A stretch of 55,830 nt of DNA from JBLHGU01 sp047615875 (GCA_047615875.1 JBLHGU010000009.1:1-55830), one strand, 5' to 3'. Shown: positions 42,571 through 51,790, counted from the stretch's first letter. Notes: a model not told the origin generated them from the letters alone. Translations and numbers: made by a program.

Positions 42571-44529
42571 TTGAGTCAGCCACTTTGGTCCCCCGAAAGT
42601 ATTTCCGCGAATGGGACTTTATTGAGTAAATTTTCAGCAATTGCCAGCCGCCAAACTAATGAGGACCTTTCTTCCTACGCAGACTTGCATCGATGGTCCA
42701 TCGAGCACTCAGACAGGTTCTGGCAACTGGTATGGGAGTTTTCAGGGGTTATAGGAGAGAATAACTCGACAATTGTGGTTGAAAATCCGCAACAGATTCC
42801 CGGAGCGCAGTGGTTTCCTCACGCCCGATTGAACTTTGCGGAGAATTTATTGCGCTTCAATGATGACCAAAAGGCCATGATATTTCGCAATGAAAAGGCC
42901 GAGTTGACTTGCCTTTCTAGAATTGAGCTGAGAGAGAAAGTAGCCAGTATTAGTCAAGCACTACGTAAAGCAGGACTGCAACCAGGAGATCGGGTGGCTG
43001 GATTCATGCCAAATATTCCTGAGGCGGTCATTTCCATGTTGGCAGTAACTGCAGCCGGTGGTGTTTGGTCATCTTGTTCGCCAGATTTTGGTGTAAGCGG
43101 TGTGCTGGACCGGTTTGGTCAGATTGAGCCAAAATTTCTGATTGCGTCAGACGGATATTTGTACAATGGTAAAGAACATGAGACTTTATCTCGCTTGACG
43201 GAAATAAGAGCAGCACTTGGGTCGCTACAAAATGTGATTATTGTGCCTTTTCTAAACCAGAAGCCTCCTCAGCTAAATGGAATTGCAGACGCTTTGGACT
43301 GGAACATTCTGCTGGAAAATAATCACTCTGCGGATTTAATCTTTGTTAGAACTGAGTTTAATCACCCGCTTTATATCATGTTTTCATCCGGTACAACCGG
43401 TGTTCCAAAATGTATTGTTCATGGTGTTGGCGGAACCTTGCTGCAACATCTGAAGGAACATCAACTTCATTGCAACGTTAATCCAGGCGATCGTCTGTTT
43501 TACTTCACAACCTGTGGTTGGATGATGTGGAACTGGCTGGTTTCAGGATTGGCTTCAGGCGCAACATTGATGTTATACGATGGTTCTCCCTTTTATCCCG
43601 ATGGCAATGTTTTATGGAATTTTGCCGAACAATCTAAAATCAATGTATTTGGAACCTCCGCCAAGTTTCTTGATGCCTGTGCCAAAGCCGACGTAAAGCC
43701 GATGGAAACCCATTCTTTGCCGCAAATGCGTAGTATTCTTTCCACAGGCTCACCTTTGTCACCGGAGGGGTTCGACTACGTTTATAACGAAGTAAAATCG
43801 GATGTGTGTCTTTCTTCCATCTCCGGAGGTACCGACATTATTTCGTGCTTTGTTGGCGGGTGTCCGAATGAGCCTGTATGGCGCGGCGAGATCCAGGTTA
43901 GTGCATTAGGTATGGATATCCGAGCGCTAAGCGAGGACGCTGAAGACTTGCCCATTGATGCCAAAGGCGAACTTTGTTGTATGAACAGTTTTCCCTCAAT
44001 GCCTATCGGTTTCTGGAAAGATGATGACGGCAGCAAGTATCATGACGCCTATTTTGATAAGTACCCTGGCGTTTGGTGCCACGGTGACTTCGTTGCTCGG
44101 ACCACTCACGGAGGCTGGATTATCTACGGGCGTTCTGATGCGGTTCTAAACCCTGGTGGAGTAAGAATAGGTACTGCTGAGATTTATCGACAGGCTGAAA
44201 AAGTGCCCGAAGTTATCGAGAGTCTGGTAATCGGACAGAGCTGGCTAAACGATGTTCGCGTGGTTCTTTTTGTTCGACTGCAAAATGGTGTGGGTCTAAA
44301 CGATGAGCTTGAGGTGAGAATCAGAAAAATGATTCGGTCCAATGCCACGCCTCGTCATGTGCCAGCGAAAATTGTTCAAGTAGCTGATATACCCAGAACA
44401 AAAAGTGGCAAAATAGTAGAATTGGCCGTGCGGAAAGTGGTTCATGGTGAGGAAGTCAAGAATCGTCACGCATTGGCCAATCCAGAAGCACTGGAACATT
44501 TCGCCAATATACCTAGCCTTGCTGAATAA
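42571..44529 (+). CDS. Acetoacetyl-CoA synthetase (acetoacetate-CoA ligase)
   Basis: The 652-residue adenylate-forming enzyme activates acetoacetate with ATP and CoA, feeding ketone bodies into acetyl-CoA metabolism. Visible are SANGTLLSKFSAI-type N-terminal region, WFPHARLNFAENLLR, the AMP-binding P-loop MFSSGTTGVPKCIVHG, FYFTTCGWMMWNWLVSGLASGATL typical of this subgroup, the YGRSDAVLNPGGVRIGTAEIYR hinge and the C-terminal catalytic lysine in IPRTKSGKIVELAV. It starts at TTG 42571, with AGGAG 10 bases upstream. lgt follows after 20 bases. Confidence 0.94.
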   Translation: MSQPLWSPESISANGTLLSKFSAIASRQTNEDLSSYADLHRWSIEHSDRFWQLVWEFSGVIGENNSTIVVENPQQIPGAQWFPHARLNFAENLLRFNDDQKAMIFRNEKAELTCLSRIELREKVASISQALRKAGLQPGDRVAGFMPNIPEAVISMLAVTAAGGVWSSCSPDFGVSGVLDRFGQIEPKFLIASDGYLYNGKEHETLSRLTEIRAALGSLQNVIIVPFLNQKPPQLNGIADALDWNILLENNHSADLIFVRTEFNHPLYIMFSSGTTGVPKCIVHGVGGTLLQHLKEHQLHCNVNPGDRLFYFTTCGWMMWNWLVSGLASGATLMLYDGSPFYPDGNVLWNFAEQSKINVFGTSAKFLDACAKADVKPMETHSLPQMRSILSTGSPLSPEGFDYVYNEVKSDVCLSSISGGTDIISCFVGGCPNEPVWRGEIQVSALGMDIRALSEDAEDLPIDAKGELCCMNSFPSMPIGFWKDDDGSKYHDAYFDKYPGVWCHGDFVARTTHGGWIIYGRSDAVLNPGGVRIGTAEIYRQAEKVPEVIESLVIGQSWLNDVRVVLFVRLQNGVGLNDELEVRIRKMIRSNATPRHVPAKIVQVADIPRTKSGKIVELAVRKVVHGEEVKNRHALANPEALEHFANIPSLAE

Positions 44530-44549
44530 TCGGAACGGAAACCCTTATA

Positions 44550-45323
44550 ATGTTATTTGCACCTGAAATAGATCCAATTCTCATAAGCATTGGTCCGCTG
44601 GCAATTCGCTGGTATGGACTAATGTATTTGGTGGGGTTTTTAGGTGGTGCTCTGCTTGGAGTCCACCGCACTGGAAAGCCCAATAGTGGCTGGCAGTCCC
44701 ACGAAGTATGGGATTTACTGTTTTATATTGCCCTTGGAGCTGTTATTGGCGGGCGGTTGGGATACACATTGTTTTACCAGTTCGGATATTTTGTATCCAG
44801 GCCCTGGGAGATATTCTACGTTTGGGCCGGTGGCATGTCTTTTCATGGTGGCGTTATAGGCGTTAGTGTTGCCATATATTTATTTTCCCGTCGATATCAA
44901 CGTAACATGATTGCAATAGCAGATTTTGCGGTGCCATTGATGCCACTTGGGTTGTTTGCTGGTCGAATTGGAAACTTTATCAACCAGGAATTATGGGGCA
45001 GACCTTCGGATGTGCCATGGGCTATGGTGTTTTCCACAGCGGATAATCTGCCACGTCACCCATCACAACTATACGAAGCCGCACTGGAAGGTCTGGTATT
45101 ATTTATTCTACTATGGCTCTATTCATCGAGAAAACGAGCGCTAGGTAGAGTGTCAGGTTTGTTTTTGTGTGGTTATGCAATGGCTAGATTTGTGGTTGAA
45201 TTTTTCCGTGAGCCAGATTTGCATCTGGGTACAATTGCCTTTAATTGGATGACGATGGGACAGTTATTATGCATTCCCATGTTGCTGGTAGGAAGTTGGC
45301 TATTGTTTAGAAAGGTAAACTGA
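44550..45323 (+). CDS. lgt: Prolipoprotein diacylglyceryl transferase
   Basis: Lgt transfers diacylglycerol to the lipobox cysteine of prolipoproteins in the inner membrane. The 257-residue protein has seven predicted membrane segments and the family motifs: LAIRWYGLMYLVGF near the start, GRLGYTLFY, YVWAGGMSFHGGVIG (with the conserved His), the Lgt signature GRIGNFINQELWGR, HPSQLYEAALEG and RFVVEFFREPD. Length is slightly below E. coli Lgt (291). It follows the acetoacetyl-CoA synthetase gene closely; the DUF4124-like gene starts 9 bases after it. The lipoprotein genes in this window are its substrates. Confidence 0.96.
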   Translation: MLFAPEIDPILISIGPLAIRWYGLMYLVGFLGGALLGVHRTGKPNSGWQSHEVWDLLFYIALGAVIGGRLGYTLFYQFGYFVSRPWEIFYVWAGGMSFHGGVIGVSVAIYLFSRRYQRNMIAIADFAVPLMPLGLFAGRIGNFINQELWGRPSDVPWAMVFSTADNLPRHPSQLYEAALEGLVLFILLWLYSSRKRALGRVSGLFLCGYAMARFVVEFFREPDLHLGTIAFNWMTMGQLLCIPMLLVGSWLLFRKVN

Positions 45324-45332
45324 TTAAGATTT

Positions 45333-45932
45333 ATGCTTATGACCAAAAAATACGTAATAAAATGCCTTTGTATTCTATCGCTCATTAGTTTTGGTGATGG
45401 CCTCGCCAACACTATTGCAAAGTGCCAGGATGCACAAGGAGCCTGGCACTACGGTGATTATGCCTCCCAGGAATGCGCTACAAGCGAGATAACTGAATTG
45501 CGAGAGAATGGTCTAACATCTCGAGTTTTAAAGCCACCTCTCACAGCCGAGGAACTGGAAGCTGAACGTACGGCAACGAAGATCCGTCAGGAAAATGCGC
45601 TTAAGATCGAACAGAAAGCGAGAATCGATAGTGATCTCCTAAAAAAGTATCCGAAAGAACAGAATATTTTTGATCTATTAAAAATAAAAGAGATCGAATT
45701 GAATAATCAGATCATCTACAACCAGAACTACCTTGAAAAACTTAGGCAGAAAATTGCCGAACTGTCTAAGCCAAAGAATGAGAGGGAAGAGCAAGATCTC
45801 TATGAGACTAAGCAGTTGCGAGATCGTTTCATGCGGGCACTAAATCAAAGTAAAAAAGCATTAACAGCCACGCAGGATGATTTTAAAACGCTTCTGGAAC
45901 GCTATCGGCAAATTAAAATACCTGAGAATTAG
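45333..45932 (+). CDS. DUF4124-like exported protein with coiled-coil tail
   Basis: The 199-residue protein (start at ATG 45333 or 45339) has a signal peptide ending near GDGLANT, then a short DUF4124-type module, AKCQDAQGAWHYGDYASQECATSEIT, which contains a Trp and two Cys that probably form a disulfide. From about residue 80 to the end it is charged and highly helical (LEAERTATKIRQENALKIEQKARI), likely coiled coil. Function is unknown. It is a probable third gene after acetoacetyl-CoA synthetase and lgt. Confidence 0.75.
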   Translation: MLMTKKYVIKCLCILSLISFGDGLANTIAKCQDAQGAWHYGDYASQECATSEITELRENGLTSRVLKPPLTAEELEAERTATKIRQENALKIEQKARIDSDLLKKYPKEQNIFDLLKIKEIELNNQIIYNQNYLEKLRQKIAELSKPKNEREEQDLYETKQLRDRFMRALNQSKKALTATQDDFKTLLERYRQIKIPEN

Positions 45933-46102
45933 AGAATCTCTTAACAAGTAGCGACTATTATGTACATCTTAAAACTTTAGTCCATTAGGCGGCAAAGATC
46001 GCGGATATGACACATTAAATTGCTTTGTTTAATCTGAGTAGATGTTGCCTAAAAGACAATCAGATGGACGAAGAAAGGAAAGAAGCATTGGGGACTAGTT
46101 GA

Positions 46103-46651
46103 ATGAATCAGAAAATTGGTATTTTGTCTGACACTCACGGAGTGCTGGATGCTGATGTATTCGCTACTTTAAGAGGCTGTGAGAAAATAGTTCACGCGGG
46201 CGATATTGGTTGTGGTGAAGTATTGGCGCAACTGGGCTGGTATGAGGGACGTGTGATTGCAATAACGGGCAATAACGATTTTCCAGGTTCCTGGAGGGGA
46301 GAATTTGCTGATATTTTGACGGGGCTCTCCGATTGTGTGAAGCTCAATTTGCCTGGGGGAATCCTTGTAGTCGAACACGGTCACAGTATATGGGATACCC
46401 GTCATTATCATGAACGATTGCGTTTAAAACATCCTAGTGCAAAACTCATCGTGTATGGTCATACACATATTAGAAGAGTTGATCGTGGACTTAATCCATG
46501 GGTGGTAAATCCGGGTGCCGCTGGTAGAGAACGCACAAAACAGGGACCATCTTGTCTCATACTTGAGATTTCCACTACAGGCCAAAATGAACATCATTGG
46601 GATATACAAGAATACTGTTTTGAAAAGAAGCCTTATAAGCTTAGTGCGTGA
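46103..46651 (+). CDS. YfcE/MJ0936-family metallophosphoesterase
   Basis: The 182-residue protein has the complete two-metal phosphoesterase set: D-x-H in ILSDTHG (near 8-13), GD in IVHAGDIG, the GNND box, EHGH and the final GHTH near residue 117. Family members cleave phosphodiesters in vitro; physiological substrates are largely unknown. Length equals E. coli YfcE (184). It has no obvious operon partner upstream (170-base gap), and the GspA-like gene starts 68 bases downstream. Confidence 0.9.
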   Translation: MNQKIGILSDTHGVLDADVFATLRGCEKIVHAGDIGCGEVLAQLGWYEGRVIAITGNNDFPGSWRGEFADILTGLSDCVKLNLPGGILVVEHGHSIWDTRHYHERLRLKHPSAKLIVYGHTHIRRVDRGLNPWVVNPGAAGRERTKQGPSCLILEISTTGQNEHHWDIQEYCFEKKPYKLSA

Positions 46652-46719
46652 ATTACGACTCGTCGTACAATACAGTCCTATGAGTCAAAAACATACACCT
46701 TCAGGTGCTCGTCGTTCCA

Positions 46720-48471
46720 ATGTATGAGTCTTATTTCGGTTTTACCGAGCTACCATTTTCCATCGCACCGAACCCGCGTTTTTTGTATATGAGTGCGAAT
46801 CACCGCGAAGCCATGGCACATCTGCTCTATGGAATTCGGGAGGGAGGAGGATTCGTGCAATTAACGGGCGAGGTAGGCACAGGTAAAACAACCCTATGTC
46901 GCCACCTGTTATCTGAATTACCTGAAAAGGTAGAGGTTGCGCTTATTCTAAACCCTCGAATTGATGAGTTAGAGCTTATGCAGTCAGTTTGCGATGAGTT
47001 AAGAATAAGTTTTGAAAAACAGGCCACTATTAAAAATATGCTAGATGCTCTTAACGAGTATTTATTACTAGCCCATGCCGCAGGAAAGCATATAGTACTC
47101 ATTATTGACGAGGCACAAAATCTTTCCAGCGGGGTTTTAGAGCAGGTTCGTCTGTTGACTAATTTGGAAACCAGTCAAAAAAAATTACTGCAAATAATCC
47201 TTATTGGGCAAACTGAGTTAAAAGAAACCCTCGCTGCAAAAAATCTTCGACAGTTAGCTCAACGCGTTACCGCACGATATCACCTACGACCATTGGATCG
47301 TAAAGATCTTAAGGAATATATTGAGTATCGATTGCAGCAGAGTGGCTGCGAGCGACAACTTTTCACAAATAAGGCAATCAAGGAAATCTTCAGAATTTCT
47401 GCGGGAGTTCCGAGAATTGTAAACGTGTTGGCAGATAGAGCCTTACTGGGGGCATATGCCAAAGAGCAGCGCCAGATAAGTGCCACTATAGTCCGAGCTG
47501 CGGGTCGTGAGGTGACTGGTGAGCTTCCGCCTAAAAACACCAATCGTTTTGTTATCGCAGCGCTATTTCTTCTCCTTATGCCATTACTAGTGTACAAGCT
47601 AGGTCTGATGCCCGATAAGGTTGTTCAAGTAGTCGAGAAATATGTACCCGTTTGGATGAATCGATGGATATACCCCATAGATTTTGTCCAGAAAGGTCTA
47701 ATTTTAGTAAGCTCAAATGCCTATGCTGCAAGTAACGATCTTATTCTAAGCCCAGCAGTAACAGGTGCAAAACAATCTATAACGGGAATTTTCCCAGTAA
47801 GGCAACTGGATTTTGTTGTTGCGGATTTACCGCAATTGTCGGCTGACCAATTTCAGAATATGCTGGTTGATCTTGATAGCGAGTTTATAGGTCGGGTGGC
47901 CGCTCTGAGGCAATTGACAAGGCTTTGGAATTTACCGGAGTCGATCGTATTTGATTGTGTTTCGGTCCAGGAACTGGGTTTAAGTTGTTTTAAAGTCGAA
48001 GGCGGTTGGGAGCGGCTGAAAGTTTATAATCGCCCCGTGGTGGCCGAGATTGAACAGACCGGCAAATCACTCGGTTATGTTGTGATTGAATCTCTGGTTC
48101 AAGATGTTGCCGTGGTCAGGATAAATAACCAGCGTTATCAGATAAGCCAGACAGAATTTAACCGGCTTTGGCGTGGTAGCGCGCTACTATTGTGGCAGTT
48201 TCCACCACTGGCAAAAGAAAAAATAGACGCTGACTCTCCTCCGGAAGATATTCTTTGGTTACGCAGATCTCTTAATTTAATATCGACTAATTATGGCGGC
48301 GATTTCTTACCAGATGTTGAGCAAGCCGAGTTTAGCGCGAGTCTGATTGAGCTTTTGCGTGAGTTTCAATTTAGAAATAGTTTGAATGTCAGAGACCGTG
48401 TTGCATTGGAGGAGTTGGTGTTAATTGACAGCGTTCTTTCAGGGCATGATAGCCCATTGTTGGTGTACTAA
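46720..48471 (+). CDS. GspA/ExeA-type AAA ATPase with peptidoglycan-binding tail
   Basis: ExeA (GspA) is an inner-membrane ATPase that, with ExeB (GspB), inserts the type II secretin through the wall. From ATG 46720 (583 residues) the protein begins MYESYFGFTELPFSIAPNPRFLY, the family start; GTG 46705 is a less likely alternative. It has Walker A GEVGTGKTTL (about 47-56), Walker B VLIIDEAQN, a membrane segment (about 273-292; FVIAALFLLLMPLLVYKLG), and a periplasmic part ending in a peptidoglycan-binding-like domain (about 500-575; LIELLREFQFRNSLNVRD). It overlaps gspB by one base. Secretin genes are not in the window; MSHA-type pilus systems use a similar pair. Confidence 0.88.
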   Translation: MYESYFGFTELPFSIAPNPRFLYMSANHREAMAHLLYGIREGGGFVQLTGEVGTGKTTLCRHLLSELPEKVEVALILNPRIDELELMQSVCDELRISFEKQATIKNMLDALNEYLLLAHAAGKHIVLIIDEAQNLSSGVLEQVRLLTNLETSQKKLLQIILIGQTELKETLAAKNLRQLAQRVTARYHLRPLDRKDLKEYIEYRLQQSGCERQLFTNKAIKEIFRISAGVPRIVNVLADRALLGAYAKEQRQISATIVRAAGREVTGELPPKNTNRFVIAALFLLLMPLLVYKLGLMPDKVVQVVEKYVPVWMNRWIYPIDFVQKGLILVSSNAYAASNDLILSPAVTGAKQSITGIFPVRQLDFVVADLPQLSADQFQNMLVDLDSEFIGRVAALRQLTRLWNLPESIVFDCVSVQELGLSCFKVEGGWERLKVYNRPVVAEIEQTGKSLGYVVIESLVQDVAVVRINNQRYQISQTEFNRLWRGSALLLWQFPPLAKEKIDADSPPEDILWLRRSLNLISTNYGGDFLPDVEQAEFSASLIELLREFQFRNSLNVRDRVALEELVLIDSVLSGHDSPLLVY

Positions 48472-49067
48472 TGTCGTATATTCTGGATGCCTTGAAAAAG
48501 TCTGACGAAGAGCGGGCAGTGGGAAATATTCAAACTCTGGATTCTCTATCTGTTGAATCTAATTCGCCTTCCCAACGCGTTGTTATTATTCTTATCTCTT
48601 TAGTGGTGATTCTGCTTTTAGCGCTGGGCCTGGTCGTGTGGTGGTTTAGTGATACATTGCAAATTTACAATTTCGACACCTTATCTACGCCGACCCAAAG
48701 TCAGATGCTGGAGCAAGGTCAACAATCCGGAGTGATTGATTCCACTAGACTGGTGGATGTGGAGAGCGGTCAGCCTGAAAAGCAGTCCGAATTACCACTG
48801 CCTTCTGTTGAATCTTCCAATTTGTCAAATACTTTACAGGCACCAGTTTCCATAGCTGGTCTTGATCAGTCCGTGCGAAAACTATTGCCTGATTTTTCTG
48901 TAGACGTTCTATCTTACTCCTCTAGTCTGGATCGACGATTCGTTATGCTGAATCAGGAGATCTATAAGGAAGGGGATTTGATGGCAGACAATCTGATCGT
49001 TGAAAAAATTGAACCGAATCGAATTGTATTAAGTATTTCTGGGAATCACTTTTATATCTTGCCATGA
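48471..49067 (+). CDS. GspB-type general secretion pathway protein
   Basis: The 198-residue protein starts MSYILDALKKSDEERAVGNIQTLDSL, the hallmark cytoplasmic start of GspB/ExeB partners, then a membrane helix (about 37-59; VVIILISLVVILLLALGLVVWW), a Ser/Gln-rich periplasmic linker and a C-terminal T2SSB domain (about 140-198; DVLSYSSSLDRRFVMLNQEIYKEGD...IVLSISGNHFYIL) that contacts secretin partners. It overlaps the GspA-like gene (TAATG) and the hydrolase gene (ATGA), so three genes are coupled. Confidence 0.87.
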   Translation: MSYILDALKKSDEERAVGNIQTLDSLSVESNSPSQRVVIILISLVVILLLALGLVVWWFSDTLQIYNFDTLSTPTQSQMLEQGQQSGVIDSTRLVDVESGQPEKQSELPLPSVESSNLSNTLQAPVSIAGLDQSVRKLLPDFSVDVLSYSSSLDRRFVMLNQEIYKEGDLMADNLIVEKIEPNRIVLSISGNHFYILP

Positions 49068-49819
49068 CTGTCCAATATTTTATTAATCGACGAAATCAGA
49101 AGCTTGCTTACGACTTCATTCCGGGGCGGCGACCTACCATTGTTTTTCTCGGCGGATACAAATCGGAAATGACGGGTACCAAGGGTAATTGGCTGGCGAA
49201 TTATTGTCAGTGTTTGGGCCACTCTTATTTTCGTTTCGATTATTCTGGCCACGGTCAGTCTGACGGAGAGTTTGCTGATGGCACTATTGGCGAATGGTCC
49301 GAAGACGCCTTTGAAATTATTTCGCAGTTAACTGATGGACCATTGATATTAGTTGGTTCTAGTATGGGTGGCTGGATAATGTTGCTAACGGCTCTGCGGC
49401 TTTCCAGTCGTTTGGCTGCACTGGTAGGGATAGCACCAGCGCCGGATTTTACTCGAGATCTCATGTGGCCAGGATTTAGTCAGGAGCAACAAAATACGCT
49501 TCAAGAAAAAGGTGTAATTTTTCTGCAATCTGACTACGATGATGAGACGTATCCAGTACGCTATTCATTTATTGAAGATGGCAATCAACATTGTCTTCTG
49601 GATAAAAAAATAGATATTTCCTGTCCGGTTCGACTACTGCACGGTATGAAGGACGATCAGGTGCCATGGCAAACATCATTATCCATTGAACAAAAACTGA
49701 TCTCAAATGATGTTCAGGTGATTCTTTTTAAGTCTGGGGATCATCGTCTGTCCGAGTCAATGTATCTAAATTCTTTGACCAATCAGATTGATCTGTTACT
49801 ACAATCAGGATCCAGTTAA
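49064..49819 (+). CDS. Alpha/beta hydrolase (ABHD10-like esterase/thioesterase)
   Basis: The 251-residue cytoplasmic protein is an alpha/beta hydrolase: oxyanion region IVFLGGYKSEMTGTKG, FRFDYSGHGQSDGEFADGTIGEWSEDA, nucleophile Ser in VGSSMGGWIMLL, acid in LLHGMKDDQVPW and His in SGDHRLSE. The pattern resembles ABHD10-type thioesterases seen across proteobacteria. Substrate unknown. It overlaps gspB by four bases; a link to secretion is not known and may be only positional. Confidence 0.87.
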   Translation: MTVQYFINRRNQKLAYDFIPGRRPTIVFLGGYKSEMTGTKGNWLANYCQCLGHSYFRFDYSGHGQSDGEFADGTIGEWSEDAFEIISQLTDGPLILVGSSMGGWIMLLTALRLSSRLAALVGIAPAPDFTRDLMWPGFSQEQQNTLQEKGVIFLQSDYDDETYPVRYSFIEDGNQHCLLDKKIDISCPVRLLHGMKDDQVPWQTSLSIEQKLISNDVQVILFKSGDHRLSESMYLNSLTNQIDLLLQSGSS

Positions 49820-49849
49820 AAAACAAAGTTCAAGTATTAAGAGGTTGCA

Positions 49850-50053
49850 ATGTCAATCGACAGGTTAGTTATAGGTTTATCCGGTACAACGATATTACTT
49901 AGTCTATTTTTAACTGTATATCATCACCCAAACTGGTTCTGGTTTACCGCCCTGGTAGGAATAAACCTGCTGCTGTCGGCGTTCACTAGATTTTGTCTTA
50001 TGGCTAAAGTGCTAAGAGGGCTGGGTTTTGGTTCGAGCGTAATTTTTAAGTAG
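49850..50053 (+). CDS. DUF2892 membrane protein
   Basis: The 67-residue protein has two hydrophobic helices (about 6-24 and 28-47; VIGLSGTTILLSLFLTVYH and FWFTALVGINLLLSAFTRFC) and the CLMAKVLRGLGF end seen in DUF2892/YgaP-C-terminal-like proteins, where the Cys is often part of sulfur transfer. A ribosome site GAGG 7 bases before the ATG supports it. Function is unknown; it may follow the hydrolase gene on one message. Confidence 0.7.
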   Translation: MSIDRLVIGLSGTTILLSLFLTVYHHPNWFWFTALVGINLLLSAFTRFCLMAKVLRGLGFGSSVIFK

Positions 50054-50165
50054 ATAGTTTGTCTTGGATAGGTTTTATTTGTAATCGATCTGAGCAGCAT
50101 TTCTTAAAACGAACACTGGGGTTATACTTTTACTTTAATATTATAAATAAATAGGTGTATTTAGA

Positions 50166-50741
50166 TTGAAAGAACTAATTGATCGAATAATCTCAGAAGG
50201 AGTTCATGTTGGTGGGGGCATTGTAAAACTCGATGGATTTCTCAATCATCAGGTTGACCCGGAACTTACAGAAAAAATGGGTGATGAGTTTATCCAGCTA
50301 CTTGGCACCGAAGTTACCGCGGGTGTAAATAAAGTCGTCACTGCAGAAGTGAGTGGAATTCCGGCCGCTCTAGCCACGGCTCGACGTCTAGGAGTACCTG
50401 TTTTGTATGCACGCAAACATCAGTCCAGAGTAATGACTGATGTTTATTATTTTGCTCAGGCAACTAGCCGAACCAAAGGTGTGGAAGTTAACTTGATGAT
50501 TTCTAAAAAGTATCTTGGTGATCAGGACAGGGTGCTTATTATTGACGATTTTCTAGCGACGGGTTCGACAATTAATGCGCTATGTAGTTTGATAGAAGCC
50601 AGTGGTGCCCAGCTTAGAGGCATTGGTTGTGTCATAGAAAAACCCCAGGAAAATGGTCGCGAGAAACTCGATTATTTGGCTGTGCCCATCGTGTCATTGG
50701 CTAAAATTTCCTTTGTGGATGATAAACTTGAAGTGAATTAG
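50166..50741 (+). CDS. xpt: Xanthine phosphoribosyltransferase
   Basis: Xpt makes XMP from xanthine and PRPP in purine salvage. The 191-residue protein resembles Bacillus Xpt (194): MKELIDRIISEGVHVGGGIVKLDGFLNHQVDPELTEKMG, KVVTAEVSGIPAALATARRLGVPVLYARK, and the PRPP motif VLIIDDFLATGSTINAL. It starts at TTG 50166. E. coli uses the unrelated Gpt; Xpt of this class is best known from Firmicutes but also occurs in some proteobacteria. I see no purine riboswitch upstream. A lipoprotein gene follows 35 bases downstream. Confidence 0.92.
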   Translation: MKELIDRIISEGVHVGGGIVKLDGFLNHQVDPELTEKMGDEFIQLLGTEVTAGVNKVVTAEVSGIPAALATARRLGVPVLYARKHQSRVMTDVYYFAQATSRTKGVEVNLMISKKYLGDQDRVLIIDDFLATGSTINALCSLIEASGAQLRGIGCVIEKPQENGREKLDYLAVPIVSLAKISFVDDKLEVN

Positions 50742-50776
50742 GTCGTGAATCTTAAGAGTGTGAAGGGAAAATCAAT

Positions 50777-51406
50777 ATGAGGAATTCTGTGTGGGCTTCA
50801 CTTAGGTGGATTATACCTGTACTACTAATAGCTATTTTGGTTGGCTGTGGCGGCGGGAAAAAAGCTAGTGTTAAGCCAACAGAGAAAGTTATAAAGGGTA
50901 GTGTAATTGGATTGCTACATTACTCAGATACAGACTCTTGTCAATATGAGGCGGGTTGTGGCCCACAATTCAGTATTCTTAACGAAAGTTTCAATAAATT
51001 TACAGCAACCTATGGAGATCTCGATCCCGATCATCATCATCTGTTGATTCAAATACAGGGCAAGTCTACAAGACTGAATAAAGAGGATGCCCGACTACTA
51101 GGTGACATGGAAAACGGAGCCGTAAAGGTTAAACGTTACCGATTGCTGACTAAAATTCCCTATTATCCATTTTTGCCCGATAAGGCCCAGCAATACACGC
51201 GTGGTAAGTATGGTTGCGAATTATTATGGGACAAGACTTACTCCTGGCAATTGGTTGAAGGTCGTGCCAGGCTCAATGTTCGCATGACAAATACTTTTTC
51301 CAGTGCCGAGACCAAACCCTTTCTTGAACTTCAATTTGACGGAAATACCGGTCATATGCTGCAGGAAATTTCTCATCCCCAGGGGACCAATCCCTGTCGC
51401 CAATAG
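50777..51406 (+). CDS. Hypothetical lipoprotein (209 aa)
   Basis: The N-terminus MRNSVWASLRWIIPVLLIAILVGCGGG ends in the lipobox LVGC, giving a mature protein anchored at Cys24. Following Gly-Gly-Gly-Lys-Lys, it has CQYEAGCGPQFSILNESFNKFTATYGDLDPDHHHLLIQIQGKS and a Tyr-rich segment KIPYYPFLPDKAQQY. Four further cysteines may form disulfides. I do not recognise a family. The gene lies between xpt and atl on the same strand and may be co-transcribed. Confidence 0.72.
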   Translation: MRNSVWASLRWIIPVLLIAILVGCGGGKKASVKPTEKVIKGSVIGLLHYSDTDSCQYEAGCGPQFSILNESFNKFTATYGDLDPDHHHLLIQIQGKSTRLNKEDARLLGDMENGAVKVKRYRLLTKIPYYPFLPDKAQQYTRGKYGCELLWDKTYSWQLVEGRARLNVRMTNTFSSAETKPFLELQFDGNTGHMLQEISHPQGTNPCRQ

Positions 51407-51420
51407 AGTAAAGGTTTTTT

Positions 51421-51768
51421 GTGTCATCTCAGCTATATCCCAATATCTATAAAATAGTCGCGCAGATTCCCTTTGGGAGGGTTGCAACCTACGGGCAAAT
51501 AGCGGGTTTTCTTCGCCAGGGAGGCGCCAGACAAGTAGGCTATGCTTTGGCCGCCACGCCACCTGATGTTGATATTCCCTGGCATCGTGTGATTAATTCT
51601 CGCGGTGAAATCAGCGAGCGAATAGGCTCCGACGAGCAACGAGAACTACTCCTAGCCGAAGGTGTTCTATTTAATAAAGCGGGTAGGGTGGATTTTAGTC
51701 AATGTTCCTGGGAAGGGCCAGACTGGCAATGGCTTGAGGCCAATGAATTCAATATTTTCCAGGATTAA
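51421..51768 (+). CDS. Alkyltransferase-like protein (Atl)
   Basis: The 115-residue protein (GTG start at 51421) is an O6-alkylguanine transferase homologue in which the active-site Cys is Trp: P53-W54-H55-R56-V57 instead of PCHRV. Atl proteins bind O6-alkylguanine and hand it to nucleotide excision repair; they cannot transfer the alkyl group. VATYGQIAGFLRQGGARQVGYAL and the C-terminal Arg-finger region are conserved. The length is typical for Atl (about 100-115). It starts 15 bases after the lipoprotein gene. Confidence 0.92.
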   Translation: MSSQLYPNIYKIVAQIPFGRVATYGQIAGFLRQGGARQVGYALAATPPDVDIPWHRVINSRGEISERIGSDEQRELLLAEGVLFNKAGRVDFSQCSWEGPDWQWLEANEFNIFQD

Positions 51769-51790
51769 ATTAGGATTGCCACTTAAGATA

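Noticed and set aside
50054..50165. A purine riboswitch before xpt
   Set aside because: The 112-base gap lacks the paired elements and conserved core bases of the purine aptamer.
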